64,000 bases of DNA from Akkermansia muciniphila (GTDB lineage Bacteria > Verrucomicrobiota > Verrucomicrobiia > Verrucomicrobiales > DEV007): contig CAMCXS010000011.1 of the NCBI GenBank assembly GCA_945883495.1, positions 1 through 64,000 on the forward strand, written 5' to 3'. A model generated the notes under the pieces. It did no database searches. It was given only the letters and a program-made list of their open reading frames with translations, and was not told the origin of the DNA. Each line of letters starts with the position of its first letter. Position 1 is the stretch's first letter. Position numbers and translations under genes: made by a program. Below are positions 1-10,500 of this stretch, in pieces.

Positions 1-785
1 TCATTCTCGTTTTGATCCAGGGCGAGGTAGAAGGGCTCGATGGTCGCGAAATCGGACCAGCCGCGCCAATGGCCGATCAGGCCGTAGATCCAACGATCAT
101 CGATCGGCTCGTCCCAGCCGAAGAGGTCACGTTGCAATGGCTGCACGGCGAGAAGGTCGGTGCTCCAGTCGTTCGCGTCTTGGCCGAGCGCTCCGCGGAA
201 GCCGAGGAAGGTGTTGGCGGTGTTGCGCCACTGGTTGTTCGCGAGGAGGCGCCGATCGAGGAATTCGAAATTCTGGATGCCGTAACGCAGGCTGAGCGGA
301 CGATCATTCCCCAGAGGATCCGAGCGCAGCGCATCCTTGAAGAAGAGTTCAGCTTGCAGCCGGGTGATGGCGAACTCGTTCACATCACGGTCGTCGAGCG
401 GATACTTGCCGTCGTCCCGGCGCGAATCCTGCATCTCCACGGCGAAGCGGAACGGATCGAGGACGTCGTGAACGCCCAGGTAAACCCGGGTGCGGTGCAA
501 CAAGGGATCATCCAAACCGGCCAAGGGGCGGCGAATGTCATCTTCGCGATACTCGTAGCGGAAACGATAGTCCATGCCGATGTCCAGCCAAGTGGCGGAC
601 TGAAGGAAATCGTAGGAGGTCCGGGATGCCGGTTTCACGTATTTCGGCGGATCGGGATCGCGCGTTGTGCTGTAACTTTGGGGCGCGCGGTAAAACGTGG
701 CCGGAGGGGTGCTGTTCTTCGGTTCGGCCCATCCCCAAGGGGAGACGATGAGTAGCGAGAGGAAGATGATTCGGTGGTAATGCAT
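1..785 (-). CDS. Alginate export (AlgE-like) family outer-membrane protein, C-terminus outside window
   Basis: The frame opens at an ATG at 785 and reads leftward without a stop to the window edge, giving about 261 residues of an incomplete protein. Residues 1-20 (MHYHRIIFLSLLIVSPWGWA) look like a signal peptide. The mature part has alternating charged and aromatic strand-like stretches, such as MDYRFRYEYREDD and LRYGIQNFEFLDRRLLANNQ, then WRNTANTFLGFRGAL. These resemble the early beta strands of the alginate-export porin family (PF13372), where a strand carrying G-Q-E-F/L, R-L and W-N is conserved. I infer an outer-membrane channel for a polyanionic saccharide or another solute; the substrate cannot be read from the sequence. 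It is a single gene with about 290 bp upstream that hold no convincing gene. Confidence 0.65.
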   Translation of the reverse strand, partial: MHYHRIIFLSLLIVSPWGWAEPKNSTPPATFYRAPQSYSTTRDPDPPKYVKPASRTSYDFLQSATWLDIGMDYRFRYEYREDDIRRPLAGLDDPLLHRTRVYLGVHDVLDPFRFAVEMQDSRRDDGKYPLDDRDVNEFAITRLQAELFFKDALRSDPLGNDRPLSLRYGIQNFEFLDRRLLANNQWRNTANTFLGFRGALGQDANDWSTDLLAVQPLQRDLFGWDEPIDDRWIYGLIGHWRGWSDFATIEPFYLALDQNEN

Positions 786-1075
786 CGTGCGAAGGGGCGT
801 CCGGTTGTCCGGTGGCTCTAACTCTGGCTAGGAATGCTCTAAGATGTACGGAGGAGTGGAATGGATCACGGCACAAAAAAAGACCAGCCGGGGCGTCAGA
901 AAGCGGACGGGGGAAAGCGCTCGCCGACGGCGAAGATAGCTCGGGACCCGCACTCCGCTTTCCTCCGGTGGTCCGGTCGGTCTCAAGGTGCGCTCAATCC
1001 CTAGTAGTAGAAACAATACTGTGCAACTAGGAATTAGAAAAAAGTGCAGGCTAGGGCTGTGGATGAGCCCCCGCT

Positions 1076-1690
1076 TCAGACGCTTTCCGGAGGATTTCCT
1101 TGATCCGCCGGGGCGGGCGCATCGGAAAGAAAGGCCAAGAAGCCTTCACCCGGATCCAGCTTGCGACGAGTTGCCTCCGCCGGCATTTGGGGACGCCCTC
1201 CGGCTCGGTTGCTGATTTCGCGTTGGCCGCTGAAAGGGATCGGCAGATTGTCCCGCCGGAGTTTGCGCAACGTCACCTCGACGACCTGGGCCAACGTGTA
1301 GCGGTCGAGAATGTTCGAGATGGCATTGCGGACATCGACCATGATCATCCGCAGGCCGCAGTGTTGCTCGTCGTCACAGGTGCACGGCTGGTAGAAGCAC
1401 TCGCTGGCGCACGGAATCGGGGCGAGCATGCCGTCGAAGAGCCGGACCATGTCGCCCATGCGGATTTGCGTGGGGTCTTTCTCCAGGTAGTAGCCCCCGA
1501 ACTTGCCCCGGCGCGTGCCGATGATGCCTTCTTGGCGGAGGTCGGCGAGGATCTGCTCAATGAACTTCAGGGGGAGACGCTCGATCTCCGCGAGTTCCGA
1601 AGCGGAAACGACCTCGCGATTCACCTTTCGGGCAATGCCCAACTTGATCAAGGTGCGAAGGCCATACTCACCGCGCTTCGAGAGCTTCAT
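1076..1690 (-). CDS. Rrf2-family (IscR-like) transcriptional regulator
   Basis: A 204-residue protein beginning MKLSKRGEYGLRTLIKLG, the standard start of Rrf2 regulators; the frame could open 12 codons earlier, but that extension has no family match. The N-terminal winged helix (about 1-80) includes the recognition-helix region LPLKFIEQILADLR and the wing segment GTRRGKFGGYYL. Five cysteines at 94, 98, 103, 105 and 111 sit where IscR and NsrR carry their three iron-sulfur ligands, so redox or iron-sulfur sensing is likely. The C-terminal 50 residues, Pro- and Arg-rich, are longer than in typical Rrf2 proteins. It stands alone between the porin gene and an aldo/keto reductase on the same strand. 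Its targets are unknown, and no strong Shine-Dalgarno sequence precedes the start. Confidence 0.9.
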   Translation of the reverse strand: MKLSKRGEYGLRTLIKLGIARKVNREVVSASELAEIERLPLKFIEQILADLRQEGIIGTRRGKFGGYYLEKDPTQIRMGDMVRLFDGMLAPIPCASECFYQPCTCDDEQHCGLRMIMVDVRNAISNILDRYTLAQVVEVTLRKLRRDNLPIPFSGQREISNRAGGRPQMPAEATRRKLDPGEGFLAFLSDAPAPADQGNPPESV

Positions 1691-1851
1691 TCGGCTATAT
1701 GTCCAAGCCGAATGTTGATTTCGCAAGTCAAATTGGAATCAGACGCTCACGACGGACCGCCGTCATCACCTTTGGCCGGCTGGCCGTGGAGCATGCGGAC
1801 TTTTTCCAGACGTCGATAGTAGCGAATCCTCGGTGAACTGCGCTCTAAAAA

Positions 1852-2832
1852 TCACTCGTAGACCGGGCAAAAGGTGTTGAAGGCCGCTTCGCAGAAGAAT
1901 CCGGGGTCGTTGTAACGCCGGTTGCGGTTGAGCGAGGAAATCGCCGCCATTTCTTCCTCCGTAAGATTGAAGTCGAAGATGGCCAGGTTCTCGCGGAGGC
2001 GCGCCGGATTGGCGGTTTTGGGCACGACGGAGGTTCCGCGTTGCACGCCCCAGCGGAGCAGGATTTGCGCGGGGGTCTTCCCGGTGCGTTGCGCGGCCCG
2101 CATCACCGCTGGTTCCAGCAAAACGGACTCATTTGCCGAAGCCATTCCCAAGCTGACGTAGGAGAGGGAGCCGAAGGGCGAGAACGCGGTGAAGGCGATT
2201 TTCTCCTGCTGACAGTAACGCAAGAGCTTGTCCTGAGTGAGGTAGGGATGTGCCTCCACTTGCAACACCGAGGGCCGGATGTCCGCGTAGGTGAGGAGAT
2301 CGCGAATCATGCCCGTGGTCAAGTTGCATACGCCGATGTTACGGACCAAGCCGGAGCGGGCCAATTCCTCCATGGCGCGCCAGGTCTCGTGGAATGGCAC
2401 CTTGGCGAACTCCATCTTGGGGGACGCCGCGGCCGGGTCGTGAAACCAACCCGGCGGGTAACGCTCCGAGAAGGGGACGTAGGCCAACGGGATCGGGAAA
2501 TGGACTAAGTAAAGATCGAGGTAATCGACGCCCAAGTCGTTCAGTGTCCGCTCGCAGGCAGGATAGACGTGCTCGCCGGAGTGATACGTGTTCCATAGCT
2601 TGGAGGTGATCCAGAGGTCATCCCGCTTGCAGAGCCCGGATTGAAAAGCGACTTTGAATCCGGCGCCTGCTTCCGCTTCGTTGCCATAATCACAGGCCGC
2701 ATCGAAATGGCGGTAGCCAGAGGCGATCGCATCCTGAATCACTTTGGGGGCATCGGCAGGAGCGATCTTCCAAAGGCCGAGGCCGACCGCGGGAATCTGG
2801 TCACCGGAGGGGAGGGCGAAACTTGGGATCAT
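1852..2832 (-). CDS. Aldo/keto reductase (xylose-reductase-like)
   Basis: A 326-residue NAD(P)H-dependent carbonyl reductase of the AKR superfamily. Counting from MIPSFALPSGDQ, the catalytic tetrad is visible as D44 (RHFD), Y49 (CDYGNE), K78 (TSKLWN) and H111 (LVHFPIP). The C-terminal part holds the cofactor-binding segment around VVPKTANPARLREN. Length, spacing and the LDLYLVHFPIPLAYV segment fit the AKR2 (aldose/xylose reductase) group, which reduces sugars or other aldehydes. The frame opens 24 codons earlier, but that extension is Pro/Ser-rich and unlike the family, so the ATG at 2832 is preferred. It is single and cytosolic, and follows an unrelated decayed gene. Confidence 0.88.
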   Translation of the reverse strand: MIPSFALPSGDQIPAVGLGLWKIAPADAPKVIQDAIASGYRHFDAACDYGNEAEAGAGFKVAFQSGLCKRDDLWITSKLWNTYHSGEHVYPACERTLNDLGVDYLDLYLVHFPIPLAYVPFSERYPPGWFHDPAAASPKMEFAKVPFHETWRAMEELARSGLVRNIGVCNLTTGMIRDLLTYADIRPSVLQVEAHPYLTQDKLLRYCQQEKIAFTAFSPFGSLSYVSLGMASANESVLLEPAVMRAAQRTGKTPAQILLRWGVQRGTSVVPKTANPARLRENLAIFDFNLTEEEMAAISSLNRNRRYNDPGFFCEAAFNTFCPVYE

Positions 2833-2985
2833 CGGCAAGCATTCCAGGCCAGGGCGAGCCGGGTGACAAGCGCTGGTTTGCGAAAAGTTTGGGGATGGGC
2901 TCAATACGCCGAAGGGATCGGCTCAGCCCGGGCGTGTGCTTCGGTGACGAAGTCGACTACGGTAGACCGAGGTGCCAGATTCCCT

Positions 2986-4978
2986 TCAATTACCTCCGGT
3001 GGGGCGCTCTGTCCATCGCACAATCTTGACTTGGTCGTTGAACGACAGGGCGAATCCGTCCGAGCCCCAGCGCAGCGCTTGCGAGGGTGAGCTGCTCAAT
3101 GGTTCCGGGAAGACGAACTCCCCGGCAAGGCTGCCGTCGCTTAGCGCGAAGGCTTTGATCGATGTCGAACTCACCAAGTAGGCCCGGGACGTCGTGAGAT
3201 CGACGCATGGGGCCGGAAAACCCGAGGCGCCAAGATCCGCGATGGGACTCAGGGTCTGGGAGTCCACCAGTTTGCCGGAGCTGGAGAGGAGGTAGTTTCC
3301 TCTGCCCTCAATTGGGCCAGGGTTGGTGAAGAGACCCGCCACGGGCGCGGTGGCGGTGCAGCCCTCGGAATCGATATTGATCTTGAAAACGCCCTGCCGC
3401 CGCAGGCCAATGAATTCATTCGGAGACGCCGTCGGTTCCATCACGATGCCGTGCCAACAATTCCGTTGGGTCCCGCCACACTTTCCACCGTTCCCTCAGT
3501 CGTCAGATAGGCTTGAACCCGAACGGCGCGGGCTGCGTTCGCTCCTTGATTGGATACTTGAAGGGAGGCGGTGCATGGCTGTCCCACGGAGGCTGGCGCC
3601 GGGGCGAGTCCGACCGTGACGGAAAGATCCGTGGCGGGATCGCTTGGAACGAACCCACCATCGCGAAACAACTAGGTTTGCCCTCCTGCCGAGTAGGCCA
3701 AGTCATGTGCTCCCCAGCGGAGGAATCCGACTGGGTCGTAGCCCGTGCCGGGGACGGAAATTTGGGTCAGGATCTCATGGCTGCTGCGATCAACTGCCAT
3801 GATCCAATAAAAGGAGCTCGAATCAGCAGCAAGGAAGTAGATTCGCCCTGCCGCCTGGTCCTGAGCAGGTCCCAACAGACTACGATCCAAGAAAGATAGT
3901 TGTCCTGCCTGCGTCAAGGGCGACGAACCCTCAGCCTGGAGAACGCCGCGTCGCAATCGGAACCGCTCCAGCGTTTGGGGCTAGTGTCGGCTGCGACAAA
4001 CACATCAGGAGCGTCCGTGGCGTCTATGGACGAGAAGAAGCTGCCCTCCGGGTTGAGGCTGCGGATTGATCGTCCCCTCCGGTAAAGGTCGATGGCTCCG
4101 TCCCGGGGGGGGGCGTTGCTATCGGACCCCCTAATGACGAAGAGAAGTTCGGGGGCCCCAGGCACGGGGCATAGATCGAGGATTACCGTCGAGTTATCGC
4201 GACCGCGGGCGGCGAGGGGGAATCTCGAGTGAAGGGACATCGTCGATGGGGTTAGGCGCGAAATGGCTGCGTTGCCGCCGTTGATTGCGACATAGAGAGC
4301 TTTGCTACGCTGCGTCAGGGCCAGGCGACCGGGCTTGCCAGGGAGATCGATGGTCCGCGATACCTCCAGCGATTCTGGATTCAGGGCAAGCACTTGGCTT
4401 TGGAAGCGGTCTGGGTCAGGTTCGGGCACACTGGCGTAGATTCGACCTCTGATTGAGTCCCAGGCCATGTCCGAGGCGGCGAATTCGAGGGCATGGATGC
4501 CATCCTCCGCGCCGGGGGCACGAGAGACTCCGACCCACTTTACCGTCTCGTTGTTGTCCCGGCGCCGTTCCCGGGCGGCGGACGCAACCTCAATCGAAAG
4601 ACCAACCACGGAACCGGATTTGTTCGGCGTGGTGAGGACCGTCAGAGTCACCGATCTTCGGGCCGCGATGGTCCCGGTTGCCAGCGTCAGTTTGGAGTCC
4701 TGCACCGCGATCGGGCCTGTGGCGATCGTGGCGGAAACGAGGTTCTGTGGACCCTTGAGCGTTATCGAGATCAAGCCGTCTGGGGCTGGACTTCGGCCGA
4801 GGTTCGTCACCCGAACGGTGTAGGTTAACGGCTCTCCGGCCGTAGCCACTCTTGGCGAGGCGGAAATCGTCATGCTTGAATCAGTTCCGGGGGCGGAGGG
4901 AATGGCGTGCGGGTTTTGGAGAAAGCTGACGGAACCGAACTCACCGACAGCCAATCCATTGTTCCCCCAACGCCAAAC
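2986..4978 (-). pseudogene. Decayed secreted DUF11/CARDB-type and beta-propeller repeat protein
   Basis: Four consecutive open segments on the minus strand make sense only as one broken gene: roughly 4978-3930, 3956-3675, 3671-3444 and 3444-2986. Two modules recur. One is a beta-sandwich like DUF11/CARDB (LTYTVRVTNLGRSPAPDG; later CTASLQVSNQGANAARAV). The other is a propeller-like stretch ending in an RWG motif (VWRWGNNGLAV, FLRWGAHDLAYS, LRWGSDGFALSF). Segments two and three are in the same frame and separated only by a TAG at 3672-3674. The other junctions need frameshifts near 3914-3956 and near 3441. There is no start codon or signal peptide: the coding sense begins directly beside the methyltransferase stop, so the 5' part is missing. 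I infer the remnant of a large surface or secreted protein. Confidence 0.75.
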
Positions 4979-4997
4979 GAGCCCTGCCCGGTAAGGC

Positions 4998-5894
4998 TCA
5001 CGCCTTCTGTGCCACGCAAATGACGCTCTGCGTCAGGAGTTCATCCGCCTCGAAACCGGGACACCTTCCTAGAATGGCAGGGGTGAGCCGCTCCGCTCCT
5101 TCGTCCACCGTGGAGAGGGTGGTCTGCCATAGCTCGATCTCGAAGTGCTTTTCCACCAGCGTGCGGAGGTCGTGGAGCCGAATCCGATTTTGCTTTTTGG
5201 TGATCTTGTCGGGCCAATCGCTTCGCGGAACGAGGTGGCGCCAATCGATGTACTTTTCTTGCTCCGCGTCACCCGGCACGATCTCACGGATGGTGCGGGG
5301 TTTCATGTGGTGGCCGCCCCAACAATAGTAATTGGGATGACGGAAAACAATTCTCCCACCGGGCCGGATCAAGGATGCGAACTCCGCGAAGGCTTCCTCG
5401 ATCTGCATGAGGTGTTCCGTGACATTGTGCATCGCCAGAACGTCGAACTTCGAGCCTGGCGGGAGATCCGAAGTTAGACCTTGTACCAGGCGGGTACTGG
5501 GCAAAATCCGTTCCAGGTCGCGTGGTGTCCAGGCGGACTCTGAAAACCGGCCGTGCAAAGGGCGGGAATCCTTGGTGACGTTGGAATCTGGGTCAAGGAC
5601 TGGATCGACTCCGGTGTAGCTCTTGACCCCGGCGAACCAGAAGCCAACTGAGTAGAGACTGCGGCCGCAGCCGACGTCGAGCACGTCGCGACCGCGGAGG
5701 TAATTCGCCACCATTCGAGGCCAATTCACGTTCTTGCGCTGGATGGCCTCGTTGAGCAACGGCGTAGAGAAGCCGTGCCAGGCCCGCGGGTGCAGGCCGC
5801 GGTTTCTCTGAAATTCGGGGAACCACTTGTCGATCCGCCAAACGGATTTCAGATCGATGGGGTCACTAAGGTGCGCGGAAGGCATCGTGCGCAT
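4998..5894 (-). CDS. Class I SAM-dependent methyltransferase
   Basis: A 298-residue protein with a Rossmann methyltransferase core. Motif I is DVLDVGCGRSLYSVGFWFAG (about 71-90), an acidic residue for SAM ribose binding follows in TGVDPVLD, and the motif IV region is FDVLAMHNVTEHL, then the family-typical IRPGGRIVFRHPNYY. This pattern (methyltransferase type 11/23) is common in enzymes acting on glycans, lipids or small molecules, but the substrate cannot be inferred. The N-terminal 60 residues (WFPEFQRNRGLHPRAWHGF) are not typical of the core and may form a substrate lid. The gene abuts the decayed propeller gene downstream and is 36 bp from the IclR stop upstream, all on the minus strand. 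Confidence 0.8.
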   Translation of the reverse strand: MRTMPSAHLSDPIDLKSVWRIDKWFPEFQRNRGLHPRAWHGFSTPLLNEAIQRKNVNWPRMVANYLRGRDVLDVGCGRSLYSVGFWFAGVKSYTGVDPVLDPDSNVTKDSRPLHGRFSESAWTPRDLERILPSTRLVQGLTSDLPPGSKFDVLAMHNVTEHLMQIEEAFAEFASLIRPGGRIVFRHPNYYCWGGHHMKPRTIREIVPGDAEQEKYIDWRHLVPRSDWPDKITKKQNRIRLHDLRTLVEKHFEIELWQTTLSTVDEGAERLTPAILGRCPGFEADELLTQSVICVAQKA

Positions 5895-5930
5895 TCTGGC
5901 ACGGATCTTCAGAGGTGCATCCCGATCCTG

Positions 5931-6734
5931 CTATCGTTCCAAGCTTTTTGTGGGCTCCTGTTGCCCTGGACATCCGAGCTTGGTTGAGAGATCGGCAGCA
6001 TGAGCCTTCACGAATTGCGCGATGGTGGGAAGGTTTGCTTCCGTGACCCGATCCGACGGTCCGCTGATCCAGAGTGCAGCGATCGGGTGGTGATGACGAT
6101 CGAAAATGGGGGCGGCGGCGCAGGCAAAGGTTTCGCTTTCTTCTCCACGATCAAAGGCGAAGCCGAGTTCTCGGACCTGCTCCAGCTCCCTGCGGTAAGA
6201 CTGGGCGCTGGTCAAGGTGTGGCGTGTCTTTCGGGTAAAAGTCGTGCTGGCGATCAGTGCGTCCTGCCGATCCACGGGCAAATAGGCGATGATGGCTTTC
6301 GCGGGCGCGGCCGTGTGGAGGGGAAAGGAGTGGCCGATCTCCACGACGACTTTGACCGGATGGGAGGATGGGACCTGATCCAGCACCACGCCTTGCTGGC
6401 CCGAGAGGGTTCCCAACAACGCGGTTTCTCCGGTGATGTCGCGGAGCGAGGTGAGAATGGGAGCGGCCAAGGAGGTGATGCGTTCCGCCCCGCTGGCTTG
6501 GTGGGCCAGGGAAAGGAGTTTCGGGCTGAGGCGATAGGCCTTGGATCCTTCGTCGCGCTCGGCGTATCCACGCAGGGTTAGGGTGGTTGCAATGCGAAAG
6601 ACGCTGTTCTTCGGCATCCCCAGCCGCTCCGTCATGGCCGTGAGCGTGAGTCCTTCGGGGTGCTGAGCCAAAAGTTCGAGTAATTCCAGGGCGCGATCGA
6701 GAATCGGGACGCGGTAGCGGTCGTCGGCGGCCAT
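5931..6734 (-). CDS. IclR-family transcriptional regulator
   Basis: A 267-residue regulator starting MAADDRYRVPILDRALELLE. A good ribosome-binding site (gaaagga) lies 8-9 bases upstream, so this start is preferred over one 29 codons earlier. The N-terminal winged helix-turn-helix spans about 10-75 (LTLTAMTERLGMPKNSVFRI). The C-terminal effector-binding domain follows, with the family segments VVVEIGHSFPLHTAAPAKAI and AAPIFDRHHHPIAALWISGP. IclR proteins bind small organic acids and usually control adjacent catabolic genes. Here the neighbour is a divergently transcribed SDR-FAD oxidoreductase pair, and a 19-bp inverted repeat lies in the shared 60-bp promoter, so local control and autoregulation are likely. 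Confidence 0.92.
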   Translation of the reverse strand: MAADDRYRVPILDRALELLELLAQHPEGLTLTAMTERLGMPKNSVFRIATTLTLRGYAERDEGSKAYRLSPKLLSLAHQASGAERITSLAAPILTSLRDITGETALLGTLSGQQGVVLDQVPSSHPVKVVVEIGHSFPLHTAAPAKAIIAYLPVDRQDALIASTTFTRKTRHTLTSAQSYRRELEQVRELGFAFDRGEESETFACAAAPIFDRHHHPIAALWISGPSDRVTEANLPTIAQFVKAHAADLSTKLGCPGQQEPTKSLER

Positions 6735-6746
6735 TTGTGTTTGTCC

Positions 6747-6765
6747 TTTCAAAATAGAGTTGAAA
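6747..6765. promoter_or_regulatory. Inverted repeat, probable IclR operator
   Basis: A perfect 6-bp inverted repeat with a 7-bp spacer (tttcaa-N7-ttgaaa) lies between the start codons of the divergent IclR gene (6734) and SDR gene (6795). Size and position match operators of IclR-type regulators, which bind short palindromes in the promoter they share with their target. No footprint or sibling site is visible here, so the assignment is positional. Confidence 0.5.
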
Positions 6766-6794
6766 TCACAAACCGCAACATCGAGCATCGTCTC

Positions 6795-7529
6795 ATGGGA
6801 TCGACGGCACTGACTGGGCAATCCGTGGTGGTCACTGGGGGATCTCGGGGCTACGGGGAAGGAATTGCGGAGGCGTTTGCGGAGGCGGGTGCGAAGGTTT
6901 GGATCACCGGTCGCAATCCAGAGCGGCTAAAGGCTACCGCGCAGCGTCTCGGAGTTTCCTATCGGGTGGCTGATGTGGCGGATGGCGCGGGTTGGGATGG
7001 ACTGTTCGCGGAAGTTCTGGAGACGACGGGGCGTCTGGACCTGCTGGTGAACAATGCTGGTGAAGGGGTTCAGATCGGGCCTGCCAGTGAACAGACAGAT
7101 GAAGCCATCGCGCAGAGCATCGCCAGCAATCTCACCGGGGCGATCCTGGGTTGCCGCCGGGCTGCCGCGATCATGCAGCGTCAGGGGAGTGGTCTGATCG
7201 TGAACATCGGGAGTGCCTGCTCCACGCATGCTTGGGGCGGATGGGGAGTCTACTCGGCGGCCAAGGCGGGCTTGCTATTGTTTACCCGGTGTTTGCTGAC
7301 CGAGTTGCGTCCTTACGGGGTGCGCGTCACCTCGGTGTTGCCATCTTGGGGGCAAACGGACTTCACCGAAGGGGCGAACCTGCCGCCTCGGGACCCTGAG
7401 ATTTTGGCGAAGTGCATTTCTCCGGCGGACCTTGGAAAACTGATCCGGCAGATCGCCGAGATGGAGCCGCACCTCGTCACCGAGGAAATCAAGCTGTGGC
7501 CGATGGTTCAGCCGATGACGCAACTATGA
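6795..7529 (+). CDS. SDR-family NAD(P)-dependent oxidoreductase
   Basis: A 244-residue classical short-chain dehydrogenase starting MGSTALTGQSVVVTGG; an in-frame start 20 codons earlier would run into the IclR promoter region and is not used. The sequence shows the cofactor motif TGGSRGYGEG (14-23), the core motif NNAGEG, the catalytic serine region NIGSACSTH and the active-site YSAAK (Y-x3-K). R-N after the second strand (TGRNPERL) suggests NADP(H) preference. The gene is divergent from IclR and its TGA overlaps the ATG of the FAD oxidoreductase by 4 bp (ATGA), so the two are translationally coupled. They probably catalyse successive oxidations of one substrate; which one is not evident. Confidence 0.9.
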   Translation: MGSTALTGQSVVVTGGSRGYGEGIAEAFAEAGAKVWITGRNPERLKATAQRLGVSYRVADVADGAGWDGLFAEVLETTGRLDLLVNNAGEGVQIGPASEQTDEAIAQSIASNLTGAILGCRRAAAIMQRQGSGLIVNIGSACSTHAWGGWGVYSAAKAGLLLFTRCLLTELRPYGVRVTSVLPSWGQTDFTEGANLPPRDPEILAKCISPADLGKLIRQIAEMEPHLVTEEIKLWPMVQPMTQL

Positions 7530-10500
7530 GAACGTGGCTCTGCCTGCTGTGGGCCGTCCCAGTGCTTCTCGGGGCGGAAGTGATCGAAGCGGATCTTCTC
7601 ATTTGTGGGGGCGATGAGTCGGGCTGCGCGGCGGCGGTGCAGGCGGCCCGGCTTGGCGTGAAGCGGATCGTCCTCGCAAACGACATCGATTGGCTGGGCG
7701 GCCAATTTTCCACGCAGGGGATTGGACCGATCGATGAGTGGACGACGGTGGAAGGGAAGCGAGTCGAGTTCCCGGCGAGCGGCGCGTTTCTAGAGATTTT
7801 GGAACGGATCGAAGCGCACAATCGACAAGTTTACGGGATCGCGCACCCGGGGAACGGCTGGTGCGGGCGGCACACGATTGAGCCGGTGGCGGCGGCGAAG
7901 ATATTTGAGGAGTGGCTCGCCCCGTATGCGGGCCAAATCACGATTCTGCGACACCTCCATCCAGACCGGGTGTTCCGGGAAGGAAAACGCGTCACCGGAG
8001 TGGTCTTTCGGAATCAGGACGGTACCGAACTGGCGATTCATGCCGGTCTCACGCTCGACTCCACGGATTGGGGCGATGTGATTCGCCTGAGCGGAGCGGC
8101 CTATATGGCGGGCCCAGATCTGCGGTCCAAGTTTCAAGAACCGAGCGCTCCGGAGAAGTTGGAGGCGGACGGAGAGCAGGAGATGAACCCCATTTCCTGG
8201 TGTCCTTTGCTTCGGGAGACGGGTCAAGAAAGTACCTTGGAGAAACCAGATCGATACGACGAACGATCTTTTTCGGACTGGCGGAACGCGCCGCCTTGGG
8301 TGGATTGGGATGGAAGCGGTGGGATCTATCATATGGCGGGCTGGTGTATTTATACGCACCGCCGGATGGTGGATCGTTATCACAACAATCTGCCGGTTGG
8401 TACGGAAGCGGTGATTCTGAACTGGCCGGCTCACGATTATCCCTTGGGATCGCTTTCGAAGCACGTCCTGGAAGCCTTGGAAGCCAGCGAACCAGGGGCG
8501 TCGCGGAAGAACATCGTGAATCTCACTCGCGCGCAACGGGAGATCATTTTTGCGGATGCGAAAGACCGCGCCTTGGAGTTTGTCTATTGGCTCCAGACTG
8601 CCGCCCATGAACGGGTAGGAGATTATCCTCAATCGTTCCGCTATATGAAACTAGCGGACGACTATGGCACTGCGGATCGACTCCCGCCCAAGCCCTATAT
8701 TCGGGAGGGCTTGAGGCTTGAGGCGCTGTATGTGCTGCGCGAGCAAGACGTCCGGACTGCCTCGGAGACTCCGCTCTGGGCCAAGGCCATGGTGCCGGAT
8801 GGAGTCTTCGGGTATCAGTTCAACATCGATTTTCATCCGACTCGGCGGAAGTTTGTGGATGACGATCCCTCTCAACCGTGGCAGCCCAAGTTCTTCGGAA
8901 AGCGCGACTGGAATGCGCACACAGATCGGGCGATGTTTCCCTTGCGTGGCTTGGTGCCGGTGGAGATGGACGGGCTGCTGGGTTGCTCCAAGAACATTGG
9001 GGTGACCAGTTTGGTGCAGGCCTCGCTTCGGCTGCATGGGCAGATGATGCACGTGGGGACCGCAGCAGGGACGGTGGCGGCGCTGGCGTTGCGGGAGGGG
9101 ATTGCTCCTCGGGCGATCGCGTCCTCGCCGCAACGGATTCGGGAGGTGCAGCGCACGTTGGTGCGGGGCAGCGAGGGGCCAGGGATGCTGATTTGGCCCT
9201 GGCATGACGTTAGGTCGGAGGAGGCGCATTTCGAAGCGGCGAATCTGCTGACAATCGCGGGTATTTGGAGAGCGGGTGCGGACACTGTCTTCTTCGAACC
9301 AAGGAAGGTGGTGACGCGGAGGGAACTTGCGGGAGCCTTGGTGCGTTTGCGGCGGTCGTTGCCTGAGTCCCCGGACTGGCCGGAGTTTGCGGCGGCGTCG
9401 CGGTATTCTGACGTGCCGGTGGATGATCCTGACCGGGCTTTCATTGAAGCGATGATCGCCTGGGGGGAGTTTGGAAGCCAACCTGCCACCTTTTCGCCCG
9501 ATGCACCGGTGACTTGGGCAACGCTCCACCGTTGGCTCGTGGCATTGAAGCTGCCGTCCTTTCCAGCGCTAGCCCATGAGAAGACTGCGGTGTCTCTGCT
9601 GACGCGCGCTGAATGTACCGACTTTCTGTATCGGATTCTGAGGCAGAGCGGTGAAATTCACGCGGCGGACGGGGCCTGGCTGCAGCCCGGTGGAGATGAC
9701 GACGGGGACGGGCGGAAGGATTACGACGACGCCCTTCCGTTCGACCGGGATAACAACAATGTGCCCGACCGGCTCCAGCCTCCCAATCTGATGCAAGCCA
9801 TCCACCCCTTTGGGCGCCGGGTGTTGGTCAGCGACTACGGTGGCGACAAGGTGGCGATTGTCGATCCGGACGGACGCGTGGAGTGGGAGTTTCCGGCGGA
9901 GAAGCCGCAAGATGTTTGGATGCTGGCAAATGGAAATGTGCTGTTCAGCCATTTGCGTGGGGCGCGGGAGGTGACCATGCAGCGGAAGACTGTTTGGGAA
10001 TACACAAGCCCGCCGGGGACGGAAGTTCACGGATGCCAGCCGTTACCTGGCGGGCGCGTGCTCGTGGTCGAGTGCGGGACCAAGCGGCTGGTGGAGGTGG
10101 ACCGAGACGGCGAGATCGCCCGTGAGATCGCGGTGCCAATTGTCACCCGCAATCCGCATGATCAAATGAGGGGATGCCGTCGCACTCTGGATGGGAGATA
10201 CCTTATCAGCGCCAAGGGAGATCGCGCGGTTCTGGAGCTCGATGCCTCAGGGAAGCTGGTCCGCTCCATCAAGACGCCGGGGGATCCGCACGAAGTCCGC
10301 GAGTTACCCAACGGGCATCTCTTGATTGCTTGTGGCGAAGGCGAGGCGATCCTTGAACTCGACCGAGAGCGCAGCGTCGTATGGAAGTTGGGGACGGAAG
10401 AGGTGCCGAACAATCCTCTTCGACTGATCAGCGGATTTCAACGTCTTCCGGATGGGCACACGGTGGTAGTGAATTGGCTCGGCCACGGTTACCTCGCGAC

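Noticed and set aside
786-1075. Gene or RNA in the 290-bp gap beside the porin gene
   Set aside because: Short open frames occur on both strands but none has a start signal or recognisable motif, and no stable terminator-like hairpin or riboswitch core was seen.
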